Of a stretch of DNA of 64,000 nucleotides, positions 10,482-19,531 are shown one piece after another; the first letter of the stretch is position 1; each line of letters begins with the position of its first letter. Where the stretch lies: assembly GCF_021532655.1 (NCBI RefSeq), contig NZ_JAKGAS010000005.1, forward strand, positions 124,001 to 188,000, given 5' to 3'. The notes below the pieces were generated by a model, which saw only the letters and a list, made by a program, of their open reading frames with translations, searched no databases and had not been told where the DNA came from. The DNA is from Paraglaciecola algarum. GTDB taxonomy: Bacteria; Pseudomonadota; Gammaproteobacteria; Enterobacterales; Alteromonadaceae. The position numbers and the translations under genes were made by a program.

Positions 10482-12366
10482 CTTGACTCCTAGAGTTTTT
10501 ACTCATAGGTGTGGTAGCTAAAGACGGCACGGTTTTGTCATCGGGTGGCACATTCAATAATTGCAGGCTAGCCGCCATAACTTCGGCAAAAACAGGCGCG
10601 GCTGTATGGCCTGCATAATAATGTTCACCTTTTGGTTCATTAATTAAAATCACTACCGCTAACTGAGGGTCAGATACAGGTGCCACACCAGCAAAAATAT
10701 TCACATATTCATCACCATAACCATTGGCAATCGCTTTACGACTAGTGCCGGTTTTACCTGCTACACGATATCCTGGAATGCGGGCTTTTTCTGCAGAGCC
10801 ACCTTTTTGCACCACACTTTCCATCATCTGTAACACTTGTTGGGTAGTTTGACGACTGATCACTCTTTCACTTTCAACCGGCTCCTCAGATTTGATGATA
10901 CTCAATGGGCGTTTAATCCCGCCGTCACCTAAAATGCTATACATGCGAGCCAATTGTAGGGCGGTAACCGATATGCCATAACCAAACGAAAGGGTCGATA
11001 ATTCAAAATCAGACCAGCGATTACGCTCATTAAATATGCCGTTACTCTCACCTAGTAAATTAGCCCCACTGTCGCTCATCAGGCCAACGTTGTAATAAGT
11101 ATCAATTAAAAATTCTTTAGGTACAGACAAAGCCAACTTTGAGGTGCCCATATTGCTAGATTTACGAATAATTTCAGTGAGATCGATTTTTCCATAATTA
11201 CGTGAATCACGAACTATATTACCGCCCAAATGCATCCAACCCGGAGAGGTGTCAATTACCGTATCCAGCTCGGCAGAGCCAAACTCTAAAGCACTTAACA
11301 CAGCTAAAGGTTTAACCGAAGAACCTGGCTCATATGCGTCAGTCACCGCTCGATTACGCACTCTATGAGGCATCGCGGTGGCTTTGTTATTTGGATTAAA
11401 AGACGGGCTATTGACTAAACCTAAAATTTCACCACTTTTTACGTCGACCACTATGGCCGAGCCAGATGCGGCTCGATAATATTGCACTGCTTGTTTCAAT
11501 TCTTTGTAGGCAATCGCTTGAATACGTTGATCTATGGTGAGTTGAATATCTTGTGGTTTTTCCCCTTCGGTAAACTCCAACAATTCCACCATACGGCCTT
11601 TTCCGTCGCGGCGAATTTTTCGCGAACCTTTTGAGCCAGCCAACCATTTGTTATATAACTTTTCGACCCCTTCAATGCCCACATCATCCACATCGGTAAA
11701 ACCAACAATATGTGCTGATACTTCGCCACTTGGGTAATATCTTCTCGACTCATCGCGCAAGTGTACCCCAGCCAATTTAAGCTGTTGCACATATTCAGCC
11801 ATAGCGGGTGACACTTGACGCTGAATATACACAAAAGTATCTTCAGGATCGCTCACCTTGTTTTTCAAGGCTTTAAGATCTTGGCCTAATATTTCAGCTA
11901 ATGCTTTCCACCTTTTGGCATTGGCTGACAGTTTAAGGGCTAAATCAAACTCAGGATCTTTACTAGCTTGCTCTTCAAGAGCTAACATCGACTCAGCGAT
12001 AGTTTTAGGGTTGGCCCAAATAGCTCTAACTGGCACACTTACTGCTAATTGCTGACCATTTCTGTCTGTAATCAAACCTCTGTGTAGCGGATTGCTGTGG
12101 GTACGCAAGGTACGGCTATCGCCCCGTTTTATTAATAAATCAGGTGCCACTACTTGGATGTAAACCGCACGGGCACTTAAGCCTACAAACACCAAAATAA
12201 TAGCGCCAATCACTACCACAAAACGCCAATGTAATAACTCTGGCACACTGTTTGGCTTAGCATGATGAGACCTAACGTGGCTTGTCTTCGCCTTACTAGA
12301 ATTAGCGTGATTGGCCTTTTTAGCCTTACTACTTTTATTAACTTGGCGACCAGTATTTAAGCTCAT
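10471..12366 (-). CDS. ftsI: Septal peptidoglycan transpeptidase FtsI (PBP3)
   Basis: FtsI is the division-specific class B penicillin-binding protein that crosslinks the strands made by FtsW. The 631-residue protein has a Lys/Ser/His-rich cytoplasmic leader (1-45), one membrane helix (about 48-66), a pedestal domain, and a transpeptidase domain with SxxK (catalytic Ser349 in GSSVKP), SSN (403-405) and KTGT (538-541). It is about 40 residues longer than E. coli FtsI, largely through the basic leader and the C-terminal tail. The ATG overlaps the ftsL stop by 4 bp. Confidence 0.97.
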   Translation of the reverse strand: MSLNTGRQVNKSSKAKKANHANSSKAKTSHVRSHHAKPNSVPELLHWRFVVVIGAIILVFVGLSARAVYIQVVAPDLLIKRGDSRTLRTHSNPLHRGLITDRNGQQLAVSVPVRAIWANPKTIAESMLALEEQASKDPEFDLALKLSANAKRWKALAEILGQDLKALKNKVSDPEDTFVYIQRQVSPAMAEYVQQLKLAGVHLRDESRRYYPSGEVSAHIVGFTDVDDVGIEGVEKLYNKWLAGSKGSRKIRRDGKGRMVELLEFTEGEKPQDIQLTIDQRIQAIAYKELKQAVQYYRAASGSAIVVDVKSGEILGLVNSPSFNPNNKATAMPHRVRNRAVTDAYEPGSSVKPLAVLSALEFGSAELDTVIDTSPGWMHLGGNIVRDSRNYGKIDLTEIIRKSSNMGTSKLALSVPKEFLIDTYYNVGLMSDSGANLLGESNGIFNERNRWSDFELSTLSFGYGISVTALQLARMYSILGDGGIKRPLSIIKSEEPVESERVISRQTTQQVLQMMESVVQKGGSAEKARIPGYRVAGKTGTSRKAIANGYGDEYVNIFAGVAPVSDPQLAVVILINEPKGEHYYAGHTAAPVFAEVMAASLQLLNVPPDDKTVPSLATTPMSKNSRSQDAG

Positions 12367-12683
12367 TTTACCCTCACCACAATTTCTTCATTGGGTTCTG
12401 GGCGATGCATATTGAGTTCTGTTTTCACCAAATTTTCAATACGGTTATGTTCACTCAAGGCACTTTGCTCAAGAACTAAATTTCGCCACTCAACATCAAG
12501 CCTGTCTTGCTCTTGCATCAACCTTTCGATGGCTATCGACATCTGTCGATTATGGTGAGCACTCAGGATCACCAAACCCGCACTAACCAATACGGCTAGA
12601 AACAACAAAACCCGCACAGGATGGCGGGCTAAATCAGCGAGTATAAAACTGAGTAGGTTGAAGTTGGTGTTTGCAGTTTTCAC
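12363..12683 (-). CDS. ftsL: Cell division protein FtsL
   Basis: A small (106-residue) bitopic divisome protein with a short cytoplasmic part (1-20), a membrane helix (about 23-43, [20 protein letters not shown]) and a periplasmic coiled coil (about 45-95) with heptad-spaced hydrophobics. In the family this coiled coil pairs with FtsB and binds FtsQ, activating FtsWI. It sits between rsmH and ftsI with 4-bp overlaps on both sides. Sequence conservation of FtsL is low, so synteny and topology carry the call. Confidence 0.93.
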   Translation of the reverse strand: MKTANTNFNLLSFILADLARHPVRVLLFLAVLVSAGLVILSAHHNRQMSIAIERLMQEQDRLDVEWRNLVLEQSALSEHNRIENLVKTELNMHRPEPNEEIVVRVK

Positions 12684-13615
12684 AATTTTTCAGCCACCCT
12701 TAACACCGAGCTTCTGGCCCTGACATTTTGGTTTAATTCATCAGCTGATGGCTTGATAGCCTTGCCTATTGTTTTCATGGCTTTGGCAGCATCGATTTCA
12801 GCCTGCATTATGGGTAAACCTGCTGGCACTTGAAGTCCACGACTTTGTTCACGCATAAATCGTTTCACTAACCTGTCTTCCAAAGAGTGGAAACTGATCA
12901 CAGCTAAACGTCCAGTTGGAGCCAAAGTATTGAGAGCGGCCTTTAAGCCAGTTTTGATTTCATCTAACTCGCTATTGATATAAATACGAATGGCTTGAAA
13001 ACTGCGAGTAGCCGGATGTTTATATTTATCTTTTACTGGCACCGCTTGGTCAATAATTTCGGCTAATTGAGAAGTGGTAGTGATAGGAGTAACTTGACGA
13101 GTATTCACTATGGCGTGGGCGATACGTTTGCCAAACTTTTCTTCGCCAAACTCCTTAATAACTTGGGTAATGTCTTGCTCTTCAGCTTTAGCTAACCACT
13201 GAGCGGCACTTAACCCCTTAGAAGTGTCCATACGCATATCTAATGGGCCAGAGCGCATAAAACTAAAACCACGCTCTGCGTCATCTAGTTGTGGAGAAGA
13301 TACACCTAAGTCCATTAAAATACCGTCTACCTTGCCTACCAAGCCCAATTCTTCAGCCACCTTTTCTAAATCAGAAAAAGCACTGTGGTGAATTGAAAAA
13401 CGTGCATCATCCGCAAAAGTTTGGGCAGCTTGAATCGCAGTAGGATCTCGGTCAATAGCGATTAAACGGCCTTTATCGGACAGCTTATTTAAAATCTGTT
13501 TTGAATGTCCACCACGACCAAAAGTAGCGTCTAAATACACACCATCAGGCTTGATGTCTAATCCGTCGATTGACTCCTGTAATAAAACAGATAGATGTGA
13601 GAATTCGTTGTCCAT
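12680..13615 (-). CDS. rsmH: 16S rRNA (cytosine1402-N4)-methyltransferase
   Basis: RsmH (MraW) methylates C1402 of 16S rRNA using SAM. The 311-residue protein shows the SAM-binding motif I region [10 protein letters not shown] (29-38), [10 protein letters not shown] (about 102-111), GPLDMRMD, and the C-terminal [10 protein letters not shown] and [11 protein letters not shown] segments typical of the family. Its start codon shares one base with the mraZ stop (TAATG), indicating coupled translation. Its length matches E. coli RsmH (313). Confidence 0.97.
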   Translation of the reverse strand: MDNEFSHLSVLLQESIDGLDIKPDGVYLDATFGRGGHSKQILNKLSDKGRLIAIDRDPTAIQAAQTFADDARFSIHHSAFSDLEKVAEELGLVGKVDGILMDLGVSSPQLDDAERGFSFMRSGPLDMRMDTSKGLSAAQWLAKAEEQDITQVIKEFGEEKFGKRIAHAIVNTRQVTPITTTSQLAEIIDQAVPVKDKYKHPATRSFQAIRIYINSELDEIKTGLKAALNTLAPTGRLAVISFHSLEDRLVKRFMREQSRGLQVPAGLPIMQAEIDAAKAMKTIGKAIKPSADELNQNVRARSSVLRVAEKL

Positions 13616-14073
13616 TAAAGTGAGAAATCCTGCAGTCGCTCAGTTAATTCAAAGTTGGCTTCTTGCTCTGTTGCTACATCTAAATCAATTTGTTGTTGCC
13701 AAACGTCTGCATCCCAGATCTCAAACTTATTGAACTGGCCTACTAACATGATTTGTTTATCTAATTTGGCATGTTGGCGTAATGGCGCACCTAATAAAAA
13801 GCGCCCATTTTTATCCATATCCCCCTCAGTGGCATGCCCCAATAACAAACGCTGCATACGACGTTCATGAGGATTCATGCTAGATAAACGACTGAGCTTA
13901 AGCTCAATTTCTTCCCATTCGGGTAGTGGGTAAAGCAGCAAACAAGGCTGCTGAGTATCTACTGTACAAACTAGTTGTCCCTGACAATCATCCAGCAGGG
14001 ATTGACGGTACCGGGTAGGTATCGTAACTCGCCCTTTTATATCTAGATTGATTGCGTTAGCGCCGCGGAACAT
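13615..14073 (-). CDS. mraZ: Transcriptional regulator MraZ
   Basis: MraZ is the first gene of the dcw cluster. It is a 152-residue DNA-binding protein with two SpoVT/AbrB-like half domains, each ending in an R-G-R/G-R-F loop: [12 protein letters not shown] near 12-23 and [18 protein letters not shown] near 87-104. In E. coli it binds direct repeats with a TGGG core upstream of its own gene and represses the operon. Matching 10-bp-spaced repeats are present here at 14143-14177. A purine-rich AAAAAGG lies about 8 nt before the ATG. Confidence 0.97.
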   Translation of the reverse strand: MFRGANAINLDIKGRVTIPTRYRQSLLDDCQGQLVCTVDTQQPCLLLYPLPEWEEIELKLSRLSSMNPHERRMQRLLLGHATEGDMDKNGRFLLGAPLRQHAKLDKQIMLVGQFNKFEIWDADVWQQQIDLDVATEQEANFELTERLQDFSL

Positions 14074-14142
14074 TCCCCTAACCTTTTTATTTTATTTTCT
14101 TAAGTCAATTTAACTAGTAAGAGCAACTGCCAACATTTGGAT

Positions 14143-14177
14143 CCCGTAAGATCCACTTTGTGCCACTTTTACCCACA
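14143..14177 (-). promoter_or_regulatory. MraZ operator: GTGG-type direct repeats with 10-bp period
   Basis: In the mraZ sense strand the sequence reads GTGGGTAAAA, GTGGCACAAA, GTGGATCTTA, then CGGGATCC. The plus-strand cores begin at 14173, 14163 and 14153 (CCAC) and 14143 (CCCG). The exact 10-bp spacing and G-rich core match the described MraZ box (TGGGN repeats separated by 5 nt), which supports autoregulation of the dcw operon. The repeats lie between the -10 box and the mraZ start. Confidence 0.85.
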
Positions 14178-14183
14178 AATGAC

Positions 14184-14213
14184 AGTTTAGGTACCACCTG
14201 TCTATCATGTCAA
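14184..14213 (-). promoter_or_regulatory. Probable Pmra promoter of the dcw operon
   Basis: On the minus strand a perfect -35 hexamer TTGACA (14213-14208) is followed after 18 bp by TAAACT (14189-14184), a 4/6 match to the -10 consensus. The MraZ repeats begin just downstream, where a bound repressor would block the polymerase. Confidence 0.6.
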
Positions 14214-14386
14214 GCACTAAAACAGCCGAAGTGGACAGGATTTGCAGACTGTTTGGCAGATACCTTGAGGAAGTCCATGAATTGGTTGAAAAAAGCAAAA
14301 AAAGACGCAATTTGCATACAGGTGTAAATAATAATTTGTATAAACCATTAACGAATAAAAGCAGGTGATTTTTGCCCTTAGAAAAG

Positions 14387-14413
14387 AATATACTCATTCT
14401 TAATTAGTATATT
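14387..14413 (+). promoter_or_regulatory. Inverted repeat upstream of the lactonase gene, possible operator
   Basis: Perfect 8-bp arms AATATACT (14387-14394) and AGTATATT (14406-14413) are separated by 11 bp, ending 19 bp before the TTG start of the lactonase gene. The size and position would suit a sugar-responsive repressor site, but no regulator gene is adjacent, so this is only a candidate. Confidence 0.35.
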
Positions 14414-14432
14414 AAACTAAGAAGGATCAAGC

Positions 14433-15356
14433 TTGGCGGAATCGATACAACTTACTCAAAAACTTGCCGTTGGCAATACTCTCGGCGAAGGTGTGATTTG
14501 GGATCATAGGCAAGAAATTGTTTATTGGACTGACATCCAACAAAGCACATTATTCAGTTGGAAATTTGGCGACTTACAAGCAAAACAATATATGTGCCCT
14601 GAGCGCTTAGGCTGTTTTGGCTTAACCCCAAATTTGGATTGGCTAATTTGTGGTTTTGAATCTGGTTTTGCATTTTTTAATCCCCATACTGGCAAAATAA
14701 ACTGGATACAAAAAGTAGAAACCGAGTATTCACATACGCGATTAAACGATGGCCGAGTTGATCGCCAAGGTCGATTCTGGGCTGGCTCTATGATGCAGGA
14801 TGAGGGCGCTGACGAATCCAGAGCAAGAGCCTCGCTGTATCGTTTAGAGCATAATCATCAAGTGACAAAAGTAATAGAGCAAATAAAAGTATCCAATGGT
14901 TTATGTTGGAGCCCAAATGGGGATACCCTTTATTTTGCCGACTCACCAACCCAAACTATTCGACAAGCCAAAATGAATACTGAGACAGGCGATATAGGCC
15001 AGTTAACTCAATTTGCAAAAACTGACAGTCATGCATACCCAGATGGCTCCTGTGTAGACAACCAAGGTTGTATTTGGAATGCTCAATGGGCAAGTAATAC
15101 AGTTAAGCGTTACAGCCCAGATGGCGAATTGTTGTTAACTTTGGATGTTCCTTGTAAACAACCCTCCTGCGTGGCATTTGGGGGACCTGACTTACAACAC
15201 TTGTTTGTGACCTCTGCCAGAATAGGCTTATCGGAAAAACTTTTAGATGAACAGCCTAGCAACGGTAACTTATTTGTTTACCATACTCCCTATACTGGAT
15301 TACCTGAATCCATTTGCCTAACTCCATTTAGCACTTCAATTGAGACTAATAAATAA
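14433..15356 (+). CDS. SMP-30/gluconolactonase-family lactonase
   Basis: A 307-residue six-bladed beta-propeller of the SMP-30/gluconolactonase/LRE family, expected to hydrolyse a sugar lactone (gluconate, galactonate or arabinonate type) in the cytoplasm. The four metal ligands known in human SMP-30 (E18, N103, N154, D204) are recognisable as E19, N105 (LNDGRVDRQG), N155 (VSNGLCWSPNG) and D204 (YPDGSCVD). The start is TTG with AAGGA 6 nt upstream; there is no good in-frame ATG nearby. It shares one base (TAATG) with the following epimerase gene. The pair fits an oxidative aldose pathway, but no dehydrogenase or dehydratase is adjacent, so the sugar is unknown. Confidence 0.9.
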   Translation: MAESIQLTQKLAVGNTLGEGVIWDHRQEIVYWTDIQQSTLFSWKFGDLQAKQYMCPERLGCFGLTPNLDWLICGFESGFAFFNPHTGKINWIQKVETEYSHTRLNDGRVDRQGRFWAGSMMQDEGADESRARASLYRLEHNHQVTKVIEQIKVSNGLCWSPNGDTLYFADSPTQTIRQAKMNTETGDIGQLTQFAKTDSHAYPDGSCVDNQGCIWNAQWASNTVKRYSPDGELLLTLDVPCKQPSCVAFGGPDLQHLFVTSARIGLSEKLLDEQPSNGNLFVYHTPYTGLPESICLTPFSTSIETNK

Positions 15357-16411
15357 TGATAAAAAAACAAAATTTCGGCACCTTAAGTAATGGCCAAAAC
15401 GTAGAACAGTACACACTAACCAATGAAAATGGTGTTTCGGCAGATATTTTAACATTAGGCGGGATCTTACGCCGCTTTCATGTTCCCACTAAACTTCAAT
15501 CCACAGATATTGTGCTAGGTTTTGATACCCTAGAAGAATATGTGAATGATCAGAGTTATTTAGGCACGTTAGTAGGCAGGTACGCGAATCGTATCAACCA
15601 AGGAAAGTTCAGCTTAAACGGCGCTGACTACCAAGTTGATGTGAACCAAAATGGCAATTGTTTACATGGCGGAGCTAATGGGTTTAATAGTTATGTGTGG
15701 CAAGCAACCGTGCTGCCTGATTCAAATGCCCCCTCATTGGCATTAGAAATGTTGAGCCATGATGGTGACCAAGGGTTTCCAGGAAATATTGAAGTGAAAG
15801 CGATATATAGCCTTACCCATCAAAACCGCTTAAAAATTGAATATTTTGCTAGAAGCGATCAGGACACAATTTTTAATCCAACTAATCACGCCTACTTTAA
15901 TTTAGCTGGCCAAAATAGCGGAGATGTTACCCAGCATAAGATATCAATAGAGGCCGGTCGATACACGCCGACTGATTCAAATGCGATTCCAACTGGAGAG
16001 CTAGCAACGGTAGATGCCACTCCATTTGATTTTAGAACTCCCACTACGATTGCTGATGTTTTAGCTTTAACACACCAACAATTAGAATACGGAAATGGTT
16101 TGGATCACAATTTATGTTTAGATCATTTTATCTCAGAGCAAAAAGACGCTTTGTATGCAGGCAATGCAATATGCGCTGAATCTGGCATAGAAATGAAAGT
16201 GTATACCTCAATGCCGGGTATGCAGATTTTTACAGCCAATCACTTTGCCGATATGCCCGGAAAAGACGGTGCCATCTACCAAGCTCATCAAGGTGTGTGT
16301 TTCGAAAGTCAGTTTTACCCTGATACTCCCAATCATGGCAATTTCCCTAGTGCAGAATTAAAAGCCAATCAGGATTTTTATTCAGTGACTGAGTATGAGG
16401 TTATTTTTTAA
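15356..16411 (+). CDS. galM: Aldose 1-epimerase (galactose mutarotase family)
   Basis: A 351-residue mutarotase that interconverts alpha and beta anomers of aldoses. Family active-site residues are visible: His104 in LHGGANGF, catalytic His178 in NPTNHAYFNL, Asp250 in GLDHN and catalytic Glu317 in CFESQFYPD. It is translationally coupled to the upstream lactonase (TAATG). The neighbours suggest that it prepares the anomer for oxidation to the lactone. The symbol is given for the family; the true substrate may be arabinose, galactose or another sugar. Confidence 0.93.
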   Translation: MIKKQNFGTLSNGQNVEQYTLTNENGVSADILTLGGILRRFHVPTKLQSTDIVLGFDTLEEYVNDQSYLGTLVGRYANRINQGKFSLNGADYQVDVNQNGNCLHGGANGFNSYVWQATVLPDSNAPSLALEMLSHDGDQGFPGNIEVKAIYSLTHQNRLKIEYFARSDQDTIFNPTNHAYFNLAGQNSGDVTQHKISIEAGRYTPTDSNAIPTGELATVDATPFDFRTPTTIADVLALTHQQLEYGNGLDHNLCLDHFISEQKDALYAGNAICAESGIEMKVYTSMPGMQIFTANHFADMPGKDGAIYQAHQGVCFESQFYPDTPNHGNFPSAELKANQDFYSVTEYEVIF

Positions 16412-16446
16412 AAAGCCCTAATGTAAAAGGATAAGGAATAATAATA

Positions 16447-16484
16447 TTTAAAAGTTAAGCAGCAGTTGCAGCTTAACTTTTAAA
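16447..16484. terminator. Bidirectional terminator between galM and dbpA
   Basis: A perfect 14-bp inverted repeat (TTTAAAAGTTAAGC at 16447-16460, its complement at 16471-16484) encloses a 10-nt loop between two convergent genes. The A/T ends of the arms give a U-run in either direction, as expected for a shared terminator. Confidence 0.8.
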
Positions 16485-16501
16485 TCGCCCCAAAAAGTAC
16501 C

Positions 16502-17881
16502 TTAGCTCAACTTTCTTGCTTTAAACTTACGGCCTTTTAATTTGCCTTCGTTAAATTGTTTAAGTGCGCGTTTCACGCTGCGGGTTTTCACTGCCACATA
16601 GGTGTGAGTAGCAGTCACATTGATTTTTCCTACGTCTTCAAAAGCTATGTCGGCGTCTTTGGTCAAAGCACCTATAACATCACCAGGTCTAATTTTGCTT
16701 TTTTTACCAGCATCAATACAGATCGTGGCATATTCAGGCTGGATCAAACGATTGGCATGAAAACGGATTGATTGGATACCCGTCCATTTAATTTTAGCTT
16801 TTTGATAGTCTTCTATGGCATTGGCTCTAGGCATTTCTTTGGGTGAACACAGCGTAAGCGCTAGGCCTTTTGCATCTGCTCGTCCTGTTCGGCCAATACG
16901 ATGAATATGCACTTCAGGATCTGGAGTGATTTGATAACTGATCACTGCATTTACTTCTTTAATATCTAACCCGCGAGACGCTACATCTGTGGCAATTAAC
17001 ACCGACACACTTCGATTAGCAAAACGAGTCAGAACTTGTGTTCTGTCACGCTGTTCTAAATCACCGTGTAAAGCTAAAGCAGACACACCTATGCTAGCCA
17101 GCTCGTCAGCCACTTCTTGACAGGCAATCTTAGTATTACAAAACACTATGGCAGATTCTGGTTGGTAATGACTGAGTAAAGCCGCTACGGCTTTTATTCT
17201 GTGAGGCTCTTCAACTTCGAAAAATATTTGCTCAATACTGTTAGCTTCATGGGTAGCCTCAACACTGACTTCGATTGGGTTACGTTGCACATCTCGACTG
17301 ATTTGGGCAATAGTATCCGGATAGGTTGCTGAAAATAACAAGGTTTGGCGCTCAAGTGGCACTGCATCTATGACCTTGGCCATTTCTACCTCAAAGCCCA
17401 TGTCTAACATTCTGTCAGCTTCATCAAGCACTAAGGTATTCACTTCAGACAAATCGAGTCTTTGTCTAAATAGATGATCCATAATGCGCCCTGGCGTACC
17501 CACAATAATATGTGCACCATGTTCTAAAGAGCCTATTTGTGGCCCCATAGGTGTGCCACCGCAAAGTGTTAGGACTTTAATATTGTGAATACCACGGCCT
17601 AGCTTGCGGATCTCTAAAGCGACCTGTTCAGCTAACTCACGGGTGGGGCACATTACCAAAGCTTGTACGCGAAAACGTTTCACTCTTAGGTTATGCAATA
17701 ACCCCAAACCAAAAGCGGCGGTTTTACCACTGCCTGTTTTAGCTTTAGCCACCACATCTTTACCTTCGATAATAGCCGGTAAACTCATGGCTTGGATATC
17801 TGTCATTTCCTTGAATCCCATAGATTCAAGGTTGTCTAATAAGGCATTTTTTAAGCCTAATGAAGCAAATTCTTTATTCAA
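16502..17881 (-). CDS. dbpA: ATP-dependent RNA helicase DbpA
   Basis: A 459-residue DEAD-box helicase, close in length to E. coli DbpA (457). The motifs in order are AKTGSGKT (47-54), PTRELAEQ (79-86), GTPGRI (128-133), DEAD (153-156), SAT (184-186), TDVASRGLD and HRIGRTGR (about 329-336). The C-terminal 85 or so residues form the DbpA-type RNA-binding domain (KIRPGDVIGAL, then a basic tail GRKFKARKLS), which in E. coli recognises hairpin 92 of 23S rRNA and directs the enzyme to 50S assembly. It is monocistronic, with a shared terminator against galM. Confidence 0.95.
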   Translation of the reverse strand: MNKEFASLGLKNALLDNLESMGFKEMTDIQAMSLPAIIEGKDVVAKAKTGSGKTAAFGLGLLHNLRVKRFRVQALVMCPTRELAEQVALEIRKLGRGIHNIKVLTLCGGTPMGPQIGSLEHGAHIIVGTPGRIMDHLFRQRLDLSEVNTLVLDEADRMLDMGFEVEMAKVIDAVPLERQTLLFSATYPDTIAQISRDVQRNPIEVSVEATHEANSIEQIFFEVEEPHRIKAVAALLSHYQPESAIVFCNTKIACQEVADELASIGVSALALHGDLEQRDRTQVLTRFANRSVSVLIATDVASRGLDIKEVNAVISYQITPDPEVHIHRIGRTGRADAKGLALTLCSPKEMPRANAIEDYQKAKIKWTGIQSIRFHANRLIQPEYATICIDAGKKSKIRPGDVIGALTKDADIAFEDVGKINVTATHTYVAVKTRSVKRALKQFNEGKLKGRKFKARKLS

Positions 17882-17927
17882 AATAATCTCTTTGATTTAT
17901 GTCTACTAAGGTTTCACACTTGTGTTG

Positions 17928-18617
17928 TTACAAACTGCTATGTCGGTCTTTTTCTATATTTTCATCTAACACTTGCAGCAATTCTGCCCGTGCTTTTAAT
18001 TTAGTTTGGTGGTGGGCTGTCATGTTTAATTTAGTCATGGCCTGAGCGACAAAATTTACCGTAGGCCAAAACTCTTGTTCGCTAACTAGCTTATCTAAAA
18101 ATCCTGCATTCTCGGCGTCTTGAGGTGTAAACATTTCAGCTAAAATAACTGAGCGGTTAAAAAATACTGGTGCTAATCGTCCTCTGGCTAATTCTACCCC
18201 AGCATGATGCATAGTCATACCAATAGCCACTTCATTTAAACCTATCTTAAAATCACCGGCCACACCAATACGATAATCAGCCGCGAGCAATAAAAATGCA
18301 CCTTTGGCTACCGCATGCCCACTACATGCCACTATTATTGGATAAGGGAATGCCAACATACGTCGAGTTAGAGCTGACCCCTTGGCCACAAGAGCCATTG
18401 CAGACTGCATACTTTCCTGCATGATCTTTAAATCGTAACCGGCTGACAACATGCCTGGCTGACCAGTTAAAACAACCACTGCATTTGCTTGTTCAGCTTT
18501 ATCCAAAGCGCTATTTAAGTCATTAATAACCTCATGGGAAATGGCATTAGCCTTGCCGTTTTGTAAAGTGATAGTGGCAATGTTATTTTCAATTTGGCAA
18601 CAAACTAATTCGTTCAT
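17928..18617 (-). CDS. Crotonase-fold protein (enoyl-CoA hydratase/isomerase family)
   Basis: A 229-residue crotonase-family protein with the CoA/oxyanion segments LSAGYDLKIM (about 57-66) and GHAVAKGAFLLLAADYRIG (about 104-122), followed by the GLNEVAIGM strand. In rat enoyl-CoA hydratase two glutamates act in catalysis. Here the second (in LNEVAIG) is kept, but the first position, in the GGGCE-like segment, is not Glu (KGAFL). This argues for an isomerase, hydrolase or other CoA reaction rather than classical hydration. It is shorter than typical hydratases (about 260). No fatty-acid oxidation genes are adjacent, and it is probably transcribed alone. Confidence 0.85.
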   Translation of the reverse strand: MNELVCCQIENNIATITLQNGKANAISHEVINDLNSALDKAEQANAVVVLTGQPGMLSAGYDLKIMQESMQSAMALVAKGSALTRRMLAFPYPIIVACSGHAVAKGAFLLLAADYRIGVAGDFKIGLNEVAIGMTMHHAGVELARGRLAPVFFNRSVILAEMFTPQDAENAGFLDKLVSEQEFWPTVNFVAQAMTKLNMTAHHQTKLKARAELLQVLDENIEKDRHSSL

Positions 18618-18684
18618 ATTTATTCTATTTCAACTCTAAAAAAGTTAATCAATGGGGTTGGCTTAATTTTAGTTAGTGATACTT

Positions 18685-19494
18685 TTATTTCAGCAAATCT
18701 ATTGGATAAAGGTTATTTGCCAAAATAGAATCAAGCTCACCTGAATCCTTAATTTTAGCTACAACCTGATTAATTTTTGATATCCTATCCTTCCATTTGA
18801 GACCAAACACGAAGCTTAAATCAGAGCTTTCGATTGCTGAACTCGAACGCCATACTTTACGTTTGATATTAAAACGATTAGTCATCCAGGCGGCTCGATA
18901 TTCATCTAAGTAGAGCAGGTCACAACGCCCTTTTCGAAATAGTTTAATCAAAGGTGTTTGATTAGATACTTCAACAGCCTGTGCAATATTCGTTTGAAAA
19001 TATGGATCGAGATTAGGATATTTATAATATTGTCTAATACACACAGATTTATTCTTCAACCAAAATAATATTTTGTTTTCGTTATCTGTTTCGTTAAAAG
19101 GTGAAAAGCTATATAAGAACTCTCTATGCACAATAAGGGGGGCAGAAAACTGCAGTTTTGTGTCTTTACTCACCCATTTGGGAGATAACCAAGTCATATC
19201 TGCCTCATCATCCAAAAGGACCTTTTCTAAACCTTTTCTACCCGTAGGTACATACTTCAGCTCTAAACCAAGCTCCCTGCTTAAGGCTTGAGCAAGGGAG
19301 GGAAATATCCCGTGATAGTGATGATTGGCATCAGTATAGAGGTATGGAGGCTCCTCAATGTAAATGACCGCCACTCGCAACAATTTATCATTTGAGATTA
19401 ATTCGTTTGCATTTGCTCCACCAATACAGATAACCAACCAAAAGTACTTGGTAAAAATAGTTAAACTCTGCATTCGGAACATTGACAAATTCAA
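18685..19494 (-). CDS. Periplasmic solute-binding-like protein (family 3 type)
   Basis: A 269-residue secreted protein with an N-terminal signal peptide (hydrophobic about 10-28, cleavage near GGANA-NE), then the family-3 binding-protein pattern: LRVAVIYIEEPPYLYTDA at the start, FPSLAQALSRELGLELKYVP, and DDEADMTWLSPKWV. It lacks adjacent ABC transporter genes. Such orphan proteins in Alteromonadales are often annotated as transporter substrate-binding domain proteins and may act as sensors or scavengers; the ligand is unknown. It lies 37 bp downstream of pyrC on the same strand. Confidence 0.75.
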   Translation of the reverse strand: MNLSMFRMQSLTIFTKYFWLVICIGGANANELISNDKLLRVAVIYIEEPPYLYTDANHHYHGIFPSLAQALSRELGLELKYVPTGRKGLEKVLLDDEADMTWLSPKWVSKDTKLQFSAPLIVHREFLYSFSPFNETDNENKILFWLKNKSVCIRQYYKYPNLDPYFQTNIAQAVEVSNQTPLIKLFRKGRCDLLYLDEYRAAWMTNRFNIKRKVWRSSSAIESSDLSFVFGLKWKDRISKINQVVAKIKDSGELDSILANNLYPIDLLK

Positions 19495-19531
19495 ACCCCT
19501 AAGAGAAAACTTACAATTCTACAAAATGATA

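Larger units (their letters stand above)
14074..14432. other. Divergent intergenic region between mraZ and the lactonase gene
   Basis: This 359-bp gap holds the dcw promoter and MraZ operator on its left side and an inverted repeat (AATATACT/AGTATATT, 14387-14413) just before the right-hand gene. A minus-strand frame of 95 codons across it overlaps the promoter elements and shows no family features, so no gene is called here. Confidence 0.7.

Noticed and set aside
11429..11834. Overlapping out-of-frame minus-strand frames within ftsI
   Set aside because: They lie fully inside a well-supported gene and have atypical composition.
14110..14397. 95-codon minus-strand frame upstream of mraZ
   Set aside because: It runs across the promoter and MraZ repeats and has no recognisable protein features.
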